Shown piece after piece: positions 41,742 to 49,915 of a stretch of DNA of 64,000 nt. The stretch covers positions 2,418,001 through 2,482,000 of the forward strand of contig JAKGSH010000010.1 in NCBI GenBank assembly GCA_021568835.1, written 5' to 3'. This DNA is from Streptomyces sp. Tue 6430 (GTDB lineage: Bacteria; Actinomycetota; Actinomycetes; Streptomycetales; Streptomycetaceae). The notes beneath the pieces are model-generated. The model did no database searches and was not told the origin of the DNA. It saw nothing but the letters and a program-made list of their open reading frames with translations. The position numbers and the translations under genes were made by a program. Position 1 is the stretch's first letter; each line of letters begins with the position of its first letter.

Positions 41742-41773
41742 CTTAATCGAACGAACTAGTCTGTTTGATTAAG
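41742..41773. promoter_or_regulatory. TetR operator, copy B (oxidoreductase promoter)
   Basis: A 32-bp near-palindrome with ends CTTAATC / GATTAAG and centre ACTAGT, 65 bases upstream of the ATG at 41839. A 21-base core is identical to copy A at 34818-34844 and both are followed by GGGAGG. No TetR gene lies next to it, so the TetR at 34231 is the natural candidate. Confidence 0.8.
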
Positions 41774-41838
41774 GGAGGTTCAGCGCTGCTGGACGGACCC
41801 GAGACGTGTTTTCGGCAACCACATCCGAAGGTGGCACC

Positions 41839-42825
41839 ATGCGTGCAGTAGTCCTGGAAGAATTCGGCACCCCGATGGTGCTCAAGGAGATCGAGAAGCC
41901 CGTGGCCGGTCCCGGTCACGTGCTGGTACGGATCGAGGCGAGCGGGGTCAACCCGCTCGACCTCAAGATCGCTGCCGGTCAGGCGGCACACGCGCGGCGC
42001 ACGCTTCCCGCGGTGCTCGGTCTCGATCTGGCCGGCGTGGTGGAGCAGGTGGGCGAAGGGGTCGACGGGTTCACCCCCGGCGACGAGGTGTACGGAATGA
42101 CCGGCGGCGTCGGCGACCTGCAGGGCTCCCTCGCCCAGTACGCGGCGGTCGACGCCCGGCTGCTGGCGCCCAAGCCGAAGTCCCTGGACATGCGCGCGGC
42201 GGCCGCGCTGCCGCTGGTGGCCATCACCGCGTGGGAGGGCCTGGTCGACAGGGCACAGGTGCGCGCGGGACAGAAGGTGCTCATGCACGGCGGCGCCGGT
42301 GGCGTCGGCCATGTGGGTGTTCAGATAGCCCTTGCCCGCGGCGCCGAGGTCTTCGGCACCGAGGCGCCGCACCGCCTGCAGGCCGTCGAGGAGTTCGGGG
42401 CGACCGCGATCGACTTCACCGCCGAGACGCCGCAGGAGTACGCCGAGCGCCTCACCGCCGGCGAGGGCTTCGACATCGTCTACGACACCGTCGGCGGGCC
42501 GGTCCTGGACGCGTCCTTCGCCATCGCGCGGACCTACACCGGGCACGTCCTCAGTTCCCTCGGCTGGGGAACGCACAGCATCGCCCCGCTGTCCTTCCGG
42601 GGTGCCACGTACTCCGGTGTCTTCACCCTGGCGCCCATGCTGACCGGCCGCGGCCGCGAGCACCACGGCGAGATCCTGCGCGAGATCACCGCCCTGGTCG
42701 ACTCCGGCCGCCTCAGGCCGCTACTGGACCCCCGGCAGTTCGGTCTTGCCGATGTCACGGAAGCGCATGCCGCAGTGGCGGACGGGACCGCCACCGGCAA
42801 GATCGTCGTCAGCATCGGCCATTAG
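41839..42825 (+). CDS. Quinone-oxidoreductase-like zinc-free MDR reductase
   Basis: 328 residues of the medium-chain dehydrogenase/reductase superfamily. The N-terminal GroES-like domain (MRAVVLEEFGTPMVLKEIEK, SGVNPLDLKIAAGQ) lacks the catalytic zinc ligands. The NADPH-binding motif is HGGAGGVGHVGVQIA, and the C-terminal helix includes EAHAAVADGTATGKIVVSIG. It is a predicted NADPH-dependent quinone or enone reductase, likely induced by electrophiles through the TetR operator 65 bases upstream. GAAGG precedes ATG 41839. Confidence 0.92.
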   Translation: MRAVVLEEFGTPMVLKEIEKPVAGPGHVLVRIEASGVNPLDLKIAAGQAAHARRTLPAVLGLDLAGVVEQVGEGVDGFTPGDEVYGMTGGVGDLQGSLAQYAAVDARLLAPKPKSLDMRAAAALPLVAITAWEGLVDRAQVRAGQKVLMHGGAGGVGHVGVQIALARGAEVFGTEAPHRLQAVEEFGATAIDFTAETPQEYAERLTAGEGFDIVYDTVGGPVLDASFAIARTYTGHVLSSLGWGTHSIAPLSFRGATYSGVFTLAPMLTGRGREHHGEILREITALVDSGRLRPLLDPRQFGLADVTEAHAAVADGTATGKIVVSIGH

Positions 42826-42979
42826 CTTCCGCCTGTGCGCCGCACCTCGCGGAGACGCCGGTTGCGGCATCGTCCGACCGCGCGGGACGACGGGGGCGCG
42901 ATCACGTCCACGGGCGCATCAAGGCGGTGGATGCGGGCTCGGTTCTCCGCGTCGCCGGGCCCGGACCGTCGGCGGAACG

Positions 42980-43744
42980 GTGCGCGAACTGGGCGAGGGC
43001 GTCACCGGATTCCAGGTCGGCGAGCCGGTCGTGACCCTGTCCCAGATGAGCCTGGGCGGGTACGCCACCGTGACGCCGGCCCAGGCCGCGACGACCTTCT
43101 CCCTCAAGGAAGTCGACGCGGACCCGGCACAGGCCGTCGCGGTCCTGCCCAATGCCGTCACGGCCTACCTGGCGCTCACCCGCGTGGCACACCTGCGGGA
43201 GGGAGAGAGCGTGCTGGTGCACGGAGCCGCCGGAGGTCTGGCCGCCACCTTCCCCGCCGTGGCGCGCTCCCTGGGCGCCTCCCGCATCACCGGAACCGTC
43301 AGCTCGCAGGCCAGGATCGCCGACACCGGTCACCTGGACTACGACGAGGTGTTCACCAGCGACCGCTTCGTGAAAGCCTTGGACGGCCGCAAGGTCGATG
43401 TCGTGGTCGACCCGGTCGGCGGCGAGGTGCGCACCGCCGGCCTGGACGTCCTGGCTCCGCTCGGCCGCATCCTCCTCCTCGGCCACGCCGCCCGCACCTC
43501 GGACACTCCGGTCACCGGCGATGAACTGTGGAGCAGGAACGCGGGCATGCTCGGGTTCGCCGTCGGCCCCTACCTCCAGACCGACCCCTCCGCCGCACAA
43601 CCCGCCGCCGCACACGCCATCCGCCTCCTCGCCGACGGCAGGCTGACCCAGCACATCGACGAATTCCCCCTCTCCGAAGCGGCGGAAGCACATCGCCGAC
43701 TCGAGGCCCTCGAAGTTTCCGGCCGCATCGTCCTCACCGTCTGA
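42980..43744 (+). pseudogene. N-terminally truncated MDR dehydrogenase
   Basis: About 254 codons from VRELGEGVTGFQVGEPVVTL to the end ...EVSGRIVLTV. The NADPH-binding loop is intact (VHGAAGGLAATFPAVARSLG) and the rest of the Rossmann half is well preserved, but the first 60 or so residues of the GroES-like domain are missing. The 150 bases upstream contain no matching sequence in any frame that I can see. The GTG at 42980 has no ribosome-binding site. Probably a decayed relative of the preceding gene. Confidence 0.7.
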
Positions 43745-43927
43745 CATCCCAGAACAGGGACGGGGCACACCTCGGCGTGGCCGACGAAACACGATCCGGC
43801 GCCCGCCGGAACTCGTCGTGATCGTTTTGTCAGACACGGCCCAGGTGTTCTGTCCACAGAGTGCCAGCCATGCCAGGGGAGCCGGGGGCAGGCAAGCCAT
43901 GGCGGACGGCCGGGCCGGACGAGCCGG

Positions 43928-43967
43928 GCCGGGCAAGCCGAGGCGGGCCGGGCAAGCCGAGGCGGGC
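43928..43967. repeat. GGGCAAGCCGAGGCGGGCC direct repeats
   Basis: Two near-perfect 19-20 bp direct copies between the dehydrogenase remnant and the ssgE stop. They mark the right edge of the accessory island. No gene is recognised in 43745-43974. Confidence 0.5.
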
Positions 43968-43974
43968 CGAACGG

Positions 43975-44340
43975 CTAACGGGTCAGCTGCCGGCCCGACG
44001 CGCTCGTCGCCGTGTAGGTGCGGCGCAGGAAGCGCAGCAGTTCCTTGGACTCGAACTGCACGACCGAGACGCCCTGCGGGGAGTGGAACTCGACGATGGC
44101 CTGGACCCGTCCGCAGGGCCAGACGCGGACCTCCCCGCTGCCGGCCGGGGTGCGCAGGCCCTGCTCCAGGAGGGTGCGGGCGATGCTGCGCTCACGGTTG
44201 CCGGGGAGCCCGACGCGGACGGTGCGCGGATCCTCCTCGGGGTCGTAGCGCAGGACGACGGGAACGGCGCTCCGCTCCTCCTCGACCAGGTCCGCGTCCG
44301 TGACGATGTGGGCTCGCGCATACTGCTCGACTACAGACAT
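43975..44340 (-). CDS. ssgE: SsgA-like sporulation protein (probably SsgE)
   Basis: 121 residues starting MSVVEQYARAHIV. The SALP family features are VPVVLRYDPEEDPRTVRVGL, RTLLEQGLRTPAGSGEVRVW and the C-terminal FESKELLRFLRRTY. SsgA-like proteins are unique to sporulating actinomycetes and guide septation and spore-wall steps. SsgE has been linked to spore separation. The name rests on the memory that ssgE neighbours cbiMQO and the two PBPs in S. coelicolor; the family call is firm. Divergent from cbiM. Confidence 0.88.
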   Translation of the reverse strand: MSVVEQYARAHIVTDADLVEEERSAVPVVLRYDPEEDPRTVRVGLPGNRERSIARTLLEQGLRTPAGSGEVRVWPCGRVQAIVEFHSPQGVSVVQFESKELLRFLRRTYTATSASGRQLTR

Positions 44341-44513
44341 CGGCCGCCCTCTCACTCAGCGTGACCTGTGCGGAATCTGCGCGTCCACCCCTTCTCCAAT
44401 GTCGCACTTTTCCCGGAATATGCCCATCTGGACGGGCACATCCCACCTGTGCGGCACAGAGGCCTCCGGCACCCGGACTTCACCGCGCGTCCCACACCAG
44501 GACTCCCTCGCTC

Positions 44514-44541
44514 TTGCAACTCATTCGCATTAAGCCACTAT
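44514..44541 (+). promoter_or_regulatory. Putative leaderless promoter of cbiMQO
   Basis: TTGCAA at 44514-44519 and CACTAT at 44536-44541 are spaced 16 bases. The GTG at 44551 lies about 10 bases after the -10, with no ribosome-binding site between, so transcription probably starts at the start codon. This leaves no room for a leader riboswitch. Confidence 0.5.
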
Positions 44542-44550
44542 CATCGAACG

Positions 44551-45606
44551 GTGCACGTACCCGACGGATTCATCAACGCCCCGACCTCCGCCGTGACCGG
44601 AGTCGTCGCCGCGGGCGCCATCGCCGTGAGCCTGCGAGGAGCGCGCCGCGAACTCGACGAACGCACGGCACCGCTGGCCGGCCTGGTGGCCGCCTTCATC
44701 TTCGCCGTACAGATGCTCAACTTCCCCGTCGCGGCCGGAACAAGCGGCCATCTGCTCGGCGGTGCCCTCGCGGCGATACTCGTGGGCCCCTTCACCGGGG
44801 TCCTGTGCGTGTCGGTCGTCCTGCTGATGCAGGGCATCCTCTTCGCCGACGGCGGCCTGACCGCGCTCGGCGTGAACATCACCGACATGGCGCTCGTGAC
44901 GACCGTGGTGGCCTACGCCGTCTTCCGCGGACTGCTGAAGATCCTGCCGCGCGGCCGCCGTTCCGTCACCGTCGCCTCCTTCGCCGCCGCGCTGCTGTCC
45001 GTGCCGGCGGCGGCCCTCGCCTTCACGCTGGTGTACGCGGTCGGCGGCACCACCGAGGTCGCGATCGGCAAGGTGGTCACCGCGATGGTCGGCGTGCACG
45101 TGCTGATCGGCGTCGGCGAGGCCGCGATCACCGCGCTGACGGTCGGCGCCGTCATCGCCGTACGGCCGGATCTCGTGCACGGGGCGCGCGGGCTGGGGCA
45201 GCGGCTCCGGCTGCGGGTGCACGGCGAGCTCGTGGACGTGCCCGCCGAGGGGGCGCGCCCGTCGCCCGTGGCGGCGCGCGTCTCCCGCCGCACGCTGTGG
45301 GCGACCGGCCTGGTCACCTCCCTCGTCCTCGCCGGCTTCGTCAGCTTCTACGCCTCCGCGGACCCGGACGGCCTGGAGAAGGTCGCCGCCGACAAGGGCA
45401 TCGACCGCACGACGGAGGAGCACGCCGCCGCGGACTCCCCGCTCGCCGACTACGGCGTCGAGGACGTCGACGACTCCCGGCTGTCCGGCGGGCTCGCGGG
45501 CGTCATCGGCGTCGGCGTGACCGTCGTCGCGGGCAGCGCCGTGTTCTGGGCGGTGCGCCGCCGGCGCGGCGCCGACGCGTCCCCGACCGCCGTCGAGAAG
45601 GTCTGA
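44551..45606 (+). CDS. cbiM: ECF cobalt/nickel transporter S component CbiM (with CbiN-like tail)
   Basis: 351 residues. The mature N-terminus begins HVPDGF, and its first His is a known metal ligand of CbiM (M/V-H-V/I-P-D-G). The TM core includes FAVQMLNFPVAAGTSGHLLG with metal-binding His. After about residue 215 a loop leads to a CbiN-like tail with one helix before and one after (ATGLVTSLVLAGFVSFYASA, GVIGVGVTVVAGSAVFW). It imports Co2+ or Ni2+ through the membrane together with CbiQ and CbiO, which follow. Confidence 0.92.
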   Translation: MHVPDGFINAPTSAVTGVVAAGAIAVSLRGARRELDERTAPLAGLVAAFIFAVQMLNFPVAAGTSGHLLGGALAAILVGPFTGVLCVSVVLLMQGILFADGGLTALGVNITDMALVTTVVAYAVFRGLLKILPRGRRSVTVASFAAALLSVPAAALAFTLVYAVGGTTEVAIGKVVTAMVGVHVLIGVGEAAITALTVGAVIAVRPDLVHGARGLGQRLRLRVHGELVDVPAEGARPSPVAARVSRRTLWATGLVTSLVLAGFVSFYASADPDGLEKVAADKGIDRTTEEHAAADSPLADYGVEDVDDSRLSGGLAGVIGVGVTVVAGSAVFWAVRRRRGADASPTAVEKV

Positions 45607-45607
45607 C

Positions 45608-46369
45608 ATGGGCGCCGGGCACGCCCACCGGCTCTACCGGCACGGGCACTCGCCGGTGCACGCCCTGCCGCCGCACACCAAGCTCGCCGCCGTGTTCGCG
45701 TTCGTCGTGGTCGTGGTGTCGACGCCCCGGGAGGCGATGTGGGCGTTCGGCCTGTACGCCGTCCTGCTCGGCGTCGTCGCGTTCCGGGCGCGCGTCCCGG
45801 CCGGCTTCCTGCTGAAGCGGCTGCTGATCGAGGTGCCGTTCGTCGCGTTCGCCGTGCTGATGCCGTTCGTGGCCGAGGGCGAGCGGGTGGACGTCCTCGG
45901 GCTGTCCCTCGGCGTCGACGGACTGTGGGGCGCCTGGAACGTGCTCGCCAAGGGCACCCTCGGCGTGGCCGCCTCGGTCCTGCTGGCCTCCACCACCGAA
46001 CTGCGCGAACTCCTCCTCGGCCTCCAGCGCCTGAAGCTGCCGCCGCTGCTCGTGCAGATCGCCTCCTTCATGATCCGCTACGGCGACGTCATCACGGACG
46101 AGATGCGCCGCATGCGGATCGCACGGGAGTCACGCGGGTTCGAGGCGAGCGGCGTGCGGCACTGGGGCGTCCTCGCGAAGTCCGCGGGCGCCCTGTTCAT
46201 CCGCTCCTACGAACGCGGGGAGCGCGTGCACCTGGCGATGGTCAGCCGGGGGTACGCCGGCTCCATGCCGGTGATCGACGAGGTGACCGCCTCGCGCGCG
46301 CAGTGGTCGTACGCGCTGACCCTGCCGCTGACCGCCCTCGTCGTCTGCGTGCTGGGATGGACCGTATGA
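45608..46369 (+). CDS. cbiQ: ECF transporter T component CbiQ
   Basis: 253 residues with several membrane helices and the coupling motifs A-R-G/S-like ARESRGFEASGVRHWG and ERGERVHLAMVSRGYAG (the two Ala-Arg-Gly/Ser-type helices that contact the ATPase). The N-terminus is His-rich (GAGHAHRLYRHGHSPVHALP), which may buffer metal. It starts one base after the cbiM stop and overlaps cbiO by ATGA, so subunit synthesis is coupled. Confidence 0.92.
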   Translation: MGAGHAHRLYRHGHSPVHALPPHTKLAAVFAFVVVVVSTPREAMWAFGLYAVLLGVVAFRARVPAGFLLKRLLIEVPFVAFAVLMPFVAEGERVDVLGLSLGVDGLWGAWNVLAKGTLGVAASVLLASTTELRELLLGLQRLKLPPLLVQIASFMIRYGDVITDEMRRMRIARESRGFEASGVRHWGVLAKSAGALFIRSYERGERVHLAMVSRGYAGSMPVIDEVTASRAQWSYALTLPLTALVVCVLGWTV

Positions 46370-47115
46370 CTGCTTCCCTCGAGGTCTCGGGCCTCGCCTT
46401 CGCCTACCCCGACGGCCACCAGGCCCTGTTCGGCGTGGACTTCTCGATCGCGCGCGGGGAGCGGGTGGCACTGCTCGGACCGAACGGCGCCGGCAAGACC
46501 ACCCTCGTGCTGCACCTCAACGGCATCCTGACCGGCGGCGCCGGCACGGTGACGGTCGCCGGGCTGCCCGTCGGCAAGCGGCACATGGCTCAGATCCGGC
46601 GCAAGGTCGGCATCGTCTTCCAGGACCCCGACGACCAGCTGTTCATGCCGACCGTGCGGGAGGACGTGGCGTTCGGGCCCGCGGCGGCCGGGCTGAAGGG
46701 CGCGGAGCTGGAGGAGCGCGTGGACCGGGCGCTCGCGCAGGTCGGCATGGCCGACTTCAGGGAACGTCCGCCGCACCACCTGTCCTTCGGGCAGCGCCGC
46801 CGGGTCGCCGTCGCGACCGTGCTGGCGATGGAGCCGGAGATCCTCGTCCTGGACGAGCCGTCCTCCAACCTCGACCCCGCCTCCCGCCGCGAACTCGCCG
46901 ACATCCTGCGCTCCCTCGACGTCACGGTCCTGATGGTCACGCACGACCTGCCGTACGCCCTGGAGCTGTGCCCGCGCTCCCTGATCCTCAGCGAGGGCGT
47001 GATCGCGGCGGACGGACGCACGGGCGAACTGCTCGCCGACGACGCGCTGATGCGGGCGCACCGCCTGGAGCTGCCGTTCGGATTCGACCCGCGCTCCGTG
47101 ACAATGGGGGCGTGA
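46366..47115 (+). CDS. cbiO: ECF transporter ATPase CbiO
   Basis: A 249-residue ABC ATPase. Walker A is GPNGAGKTT, Q-loop VFQDPDDQLFMPTVREDVAF, signature HLSFGQRRRVAVAT (variant of LSGGQ), Walker B EILVLDEPSSNLDP and switch His in VTHDLPYALE. It powers CbiMQ metal uptake. ATG 46366 overlaps the cbiQ stop; an in-frame ATG at 46357 is also possible. Its stop overlaps the ohrR start (GTGA). Confidence 0.92.
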   Translation: MTASLEVSGLAFAYPDGHQALFGVDFSIARGERVALLGPNGAGKTTLVLHLNGILTGGAGTVTVAGLPVGKRHMAQIRRKVGIVFQDPDDQLFMPTVREDVAFGPAAAGLKGAELEERVDRALAQVGMADFRERPPHHLSFGQRRRVAVATVLAMEPEILVLDEPSSNLDPASRRELADILRSLDVTVLMVTHDLPYALELCPRSLILSEGVIAADGRTGELLADDALMRAHRLELPFGFDPRSVTMGA

Positions 47116-47594
47116 CGAATGCGCGCGTGACCCGCCAGGACCGTGACGTCGAGGGCTCGTTGTCACTGGACGAGCAGCTGTGCTTCGCGCTCTACGCGGC
47201 CCAGCGGGCGGTGACGGCCGCCTACCGGCCGCTGCTCGACGACCTCGGCCTCACCTACCCGCAGTACCTGGTGCTGCTGGTGCTGTGGGAGCGCGGCGAG
47301 ACCACGGTCAAGGAGCTGGCGGCGGCCCTGCGGCTCGACTACGGCACGGTGTCGCCGCTGCTGAAGCGGCTGGAGGCGGCCGGGCTCGTGCGCCGGGAGC
47401 GCTCGGCGCGCGACGAGCGCTCGGTGCTCGTCGCCTGCACCGGGCGCGGGGAGGAGCTGCGGGAGCGCGCGGAGCGGGTGCCCGGCGCGCTGCTCGCGTC
47501 GACCGGGCTCGACGCGGCGGAGGCCGTGCGGTTGCGCGAGGAGCTGTGGGGGCTCGCGGAGAAGGCGCACGGGGCGGCGGAACGGGGCCGCTGA
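47112..47594 (+). CDS. ohrR: Organic-hydroperoxide sensor repressor OhrR
   Basis: A 160-residue MarR-family protein of the one-Cys/two-Cys OhrR class. The reactive N-terminal Cys is C24 in LDEQLCFALYAAQRA; the wHTH reads TVKELAAALRLDYGTVSPLL and the wing RSARDERSVLV. A further Cys (VACTGRG) could form an intersubunit disulfide. It senses organic peroxides and represses ohr, the next gene, from the inverted repeat at 47782-47806. It overlaps cbiO, so it shares the metal-transport transcript. Confidence 0.88.
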   Translation: MTNARVTRQDRDVEGSLSLDEQLCFALYAAQRAVTAAYRPLLDDLGLTYPQYLVLLVLWERGETTVKELAAALRLDYGTVSPLLKRLEAAGLVRRERSARDERSVLVACTGRGEELRERAERVPGALLASTGLDAAEAVRLREELWGLAEKAHGAAERGR

Positions 47595-47781
47595 GCCCGC
47601 GCGGCGAGACCGCCGAGCCGTGCACTGAAACCGCCGAGCCCGCCGAGCCCGTTCGCCGAGCCCGCCGAGCCGCGCCCGAGACCGCCGAGGCTCCGGCGTG
47701 AGGCCGCCGGGCTCCCGGGACGAGGCCTCTTACCTGCGGTTACCGCCCCCTCGGCCGAGCGCTCCCCCACCGGCAGGTACT

Positions 47782-47806
47782 TTGTGCACGATGTAATTGG
47801 GCACAA
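47782..47806. promoter_or_regulatory. OhrR operator candidate upstream of ohr
   Basis: TTGTGC and GCACAA (47782-47787, 47801-47806) flank ATGTAATT, resembling known OhrR sites. It is 19 bases before the ohr GTG. The rest of the 230-base spacer holds short GCCGAGCCC repeats. Confidence 0.6.
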
Positions 47807-47824
47807 CTCCGGGGAGGTCCCGCA

Positions 47825-48316
47825 GTGATCGAAGGCACCGCTGTCGACGCCGTCGGCACCGTCGACGCGGTCCGTACCGCCGACGCGGTCGACACCCGTC
47901 CGACGAAGATCATGTACGTCGCGGAGGCGACCGCCCACGGTGGCCGGGACGGCTACGTGACCAGCCAGGACGGCCGGATCGACCTGAAGGTGGCCATGCC
48001 GCCGGAACTGGGCGGCGACGGCAACGGCACCAACCCCGAACAGCTCTTCGCGGCCGGGTACAGCTCCTGCTTCCACAACGCGCTGATCCTGGTCGGCAAC
48101 CGGGCGGGATACGACCTCACCGGCTCCACCGTCGCCGCGAAGGTCGGCATCGGCCCCAACCGGACCCTCGGCTACGGCCTCGCGGTCGCCCTCAGCGTCT
48201 CGCTGCCCGTGCTCGACGCGGGCCTCGCCGCCGAGCTGGTGGACGCGGCGCACCAGGTGTGCCCGTACTCGAACGCGACCCGCGGCAACATCGACGTAAC
48301 GATTCTGCTGGGCTGA
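47825..48316 (+). CDS. ohr: Organic hydroperoxide resistance protein Ohr
   Basis: A 163-residue OsmC-superfamily thiol peroxidase that reduces organic peroxides using lipoamide-type reductants. The catalytic pair is C82 (GYSSCFHNAL) and C146 (HQVCPYSN). The N-terminal 25 residues are an unusual Val/Asp/Ala repeat (VDAVGTVDAV), longer than the family norm. GGGGAGG 8 bases before GTG 47825 supports this start. Controlled by the OhrR site just upstream. Confidence 0.92.
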   Translation: MIEGTAVDAVGTVDAVRTADAVDTRPTKIMYVAEATAHGGRDGYVTSQDGRIDLKVAMPPELGGDGNGTNPEQLFAAGYSSCFHNALILVGNRAGYDLTGSTVAAKVGIGPNRTLGYGLAVALSVSLPVLDAGLAAELVDAAHQVCPYSNATRGNIDVTILLG

Positions 48317-48390
48317 CCGGACACCGGAATCGCGGGCCCCGCGAGGGCGTTGTCCCCTCGGTCGCAGGTGAACCGAGAGGACGTACGGAC

Positions 48391-49551
48391 GTGGATGTGC
48401 ACGGCACGGTGACCGCCGGCTTCGAGCCGGTCCGGGAGGCGTTCGCCCGCAACTTCGACACGCTCGGGGAGCGGGGCGCGGCCGTCGCCGTCTACCGGGA
48501 CGGGCGCAAGGTCGTGGACCTGTGGGGCGGCAGCCGCGACGTCGACGGCGGGGCGCCCTGGGAGCGGGGCACCGCGCAGATCGTGCGCTCGGCGACGAAA
48601 GGGGTCGCCGCCGCCGTCCTGCTGATGCTGTGGCAGCGCGGGGAGCTGGACCTGGACGCGCCGGTGGGTGCGTACTGGCCGGAGTACAAGGCGGCCGGCA
48701 AGGACCGGACCCTCGTGCGGGACGTGCTCGCGCACCGCGCCGGGGTGCCCGTGCTGGACCGGCCGCTGACGCCGGCCGAGGCCGCCGACCCCGATCTCGG
48801 CGCCGCGGCGGTCGCCGCGCAGGCGCCGGCCTGGGAGCCGGGCACCGACCACGGCTACCACGCGCAGACCTACAGCTGGCTGACCGGCGAGCTGGTGCGA
48901 CGGGTCACCGGGCGGACGATCGGCGCCTGGATCGCGGAGGAGATCGCCGCACCGGCCGGGGCCGAGCTGTGGCTCGGTCTGCCGGAGCGCGAGCGGGCGC
49001 GCGTGGGACGCGTGGGGCAGACCGAGGCGCCCGCGCAGGCGGGTGCGCTGCGCACGCGCCCCAAGCGCGCGGTCGCCGACGCCTATGCCGACCCCGGCTC
49101 GCTCACCCGCCGCGCCTTCGCCGCCATCACCCCGCTGCCCGACGAGAACGACCCCGCCTACCGGGCGGCGTCCCTGCCCGCCTCCAACGGCATCGCCACG
49201 GCGGACGGCCTGGCCCGCTTCTACGCGTCGCTGATCGGCGGGGCCGACGGCGGCCGCCGCCTCCTCACCCCGGAGACGGCGGCCGCGGCGCGCGGTGAGC
49301 GGTCGGCCGGGGCGGACCGGGTGCTCGTCGTGCACACCCGCTTCGGCCTCGGCTACATGCTGCACGGCGCCGCGTCGCCGCTGCTGTCCCCCGCCTCCTT
49401 CGGTCACCCCGGCCGCGGCGGCCCCCTCGGCTTCGCCGACCCGGAGTCGGGCATCGCCTTCGGTTACGTCACCAACGGCTTCCGGTCGAGCGTGACGGCG
49501 GACCCGCGGGCGCAGGCACTCGTACGGGCCGTGCGGGCGGCCACCGCCTGA
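48391..49551 (+). CDS. Serine hydrolase, beta-lactamase/EstB-like (family VIII esterase)
   Basis: 386 residues. The class C beta-lactamase fold is marked by S67-x-x-K70 (VRSATKGVAAAVLL), the N-terminal FARNFDTLGERGAAVAVYRD, Y-containing HGYHAQTYSWLTGELV, and the C-terminal SFGHPGRGGPLGFADP in place of KTG. Members are esterases rather than resistance enzymes. It has no signal peptide, so it is cytoplasmic. GTG 48391 starts just upstream of the conserved region. Substrate unknown. Confidence 0.88.
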   Translation: MDVHGTVTAGFEPVREAFARNFDTLGERGAAVAVYRDGRKVVDLWGGSRDVDGGAPWERGTAQIVRSATKGVAAAVLLMLWQRGELDLDAPVGAYWPEYKAAGKDRTLVRDVLAHRAGVPVLDRPLTPAEAADPDLGAAAVAAQAPAWEPGTDHGYHAQTYSWLTGELVRRVTGRTIGAWIAEEIAAPAGAELWLGLPERERARVGRVGQTEAPAQAGALRTRPKRAVADAYADPGSLTRRAFAAITPLPDENDPAYRAASLPASNGIATADGLARFYASLIGGADGGRRLLTPETAAAARGERSAGADRVLVVHTRFGLGYMLHGAASPLLSPASFGHPGRGGPLGFADPESGIAFGYVTNGFRSSVTADPRAQALVRAVRAATA

Positions 49552-49573
49552 CCGGACCTTCTCCCGTACGCGC

Positions 49574-49849
49574 TCACACGTGGATGGGGTGCGAGGTCCT
49601 CCCCGACGCGCCGTCGATCTCCCCGTGGGCCTTCGTGAGCAGTTGCATGGCGATCTCGTTCAGCGCACGGGCGCCGGCGATCTCCTCGCCCACCCGCGGC
49701 TGGTTGGGGTCGACCCGGTGGCGGCTGGCCTGCCCGTGGGCCCGGACCTCGGACCCGTCGGGCAACCTGACCAGCGCGACCGCGCGCGTGTGCTGGTCAT
49801 CCTCCTCGAACTCCAGCTCGACATGCCATCCGACTGTGGTGTGCATCAT
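49574..49849 (-). CDS. DUF1876 domain protein
   Basis: 91 residues with the family pattern GWHVELEFEEDDQHTRAVAL, VRLPDGSEVRAHGQASRHRV and the terminal helix ARALNEIAMQLL. The compact alpha/beta fold looks dsRBD-like; function unknown. ATG 49849 lies 8 bases after GGAGGTGAT, a very strong ribosome-binding site. Convergent with the serine hydrolase. Confidence 0.85.
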   Translation of the reverse strand: MMHTTVGWHVELEFEEDDQHTRAVALVRLPDGSEVRAHGQASRHRVDPNQPRVGEEIAGARALNEIAMQLLTKAHGEIDGASGRTSHPIHV

Positions 49850-49915
49850 GACGATCACCTCCGGAACACCTGCTTCCAGGGTGCTCCACGAAGCGCCGGG
49901 GCGCACCCACTCGGG

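Noticed and set aside
34231..43744. Biosynthetic gene cluster
   Set aside because: SDR, SnoaL-like and monooxygenase-like genes are present but there is no PKS, NRPS, terpene synthase or other core enzyme.
44341..44550. Cobalamin riboswitch before cbiM
   Set aside because: No B12-box or long structured leader; the promoter is too close to the start codon.
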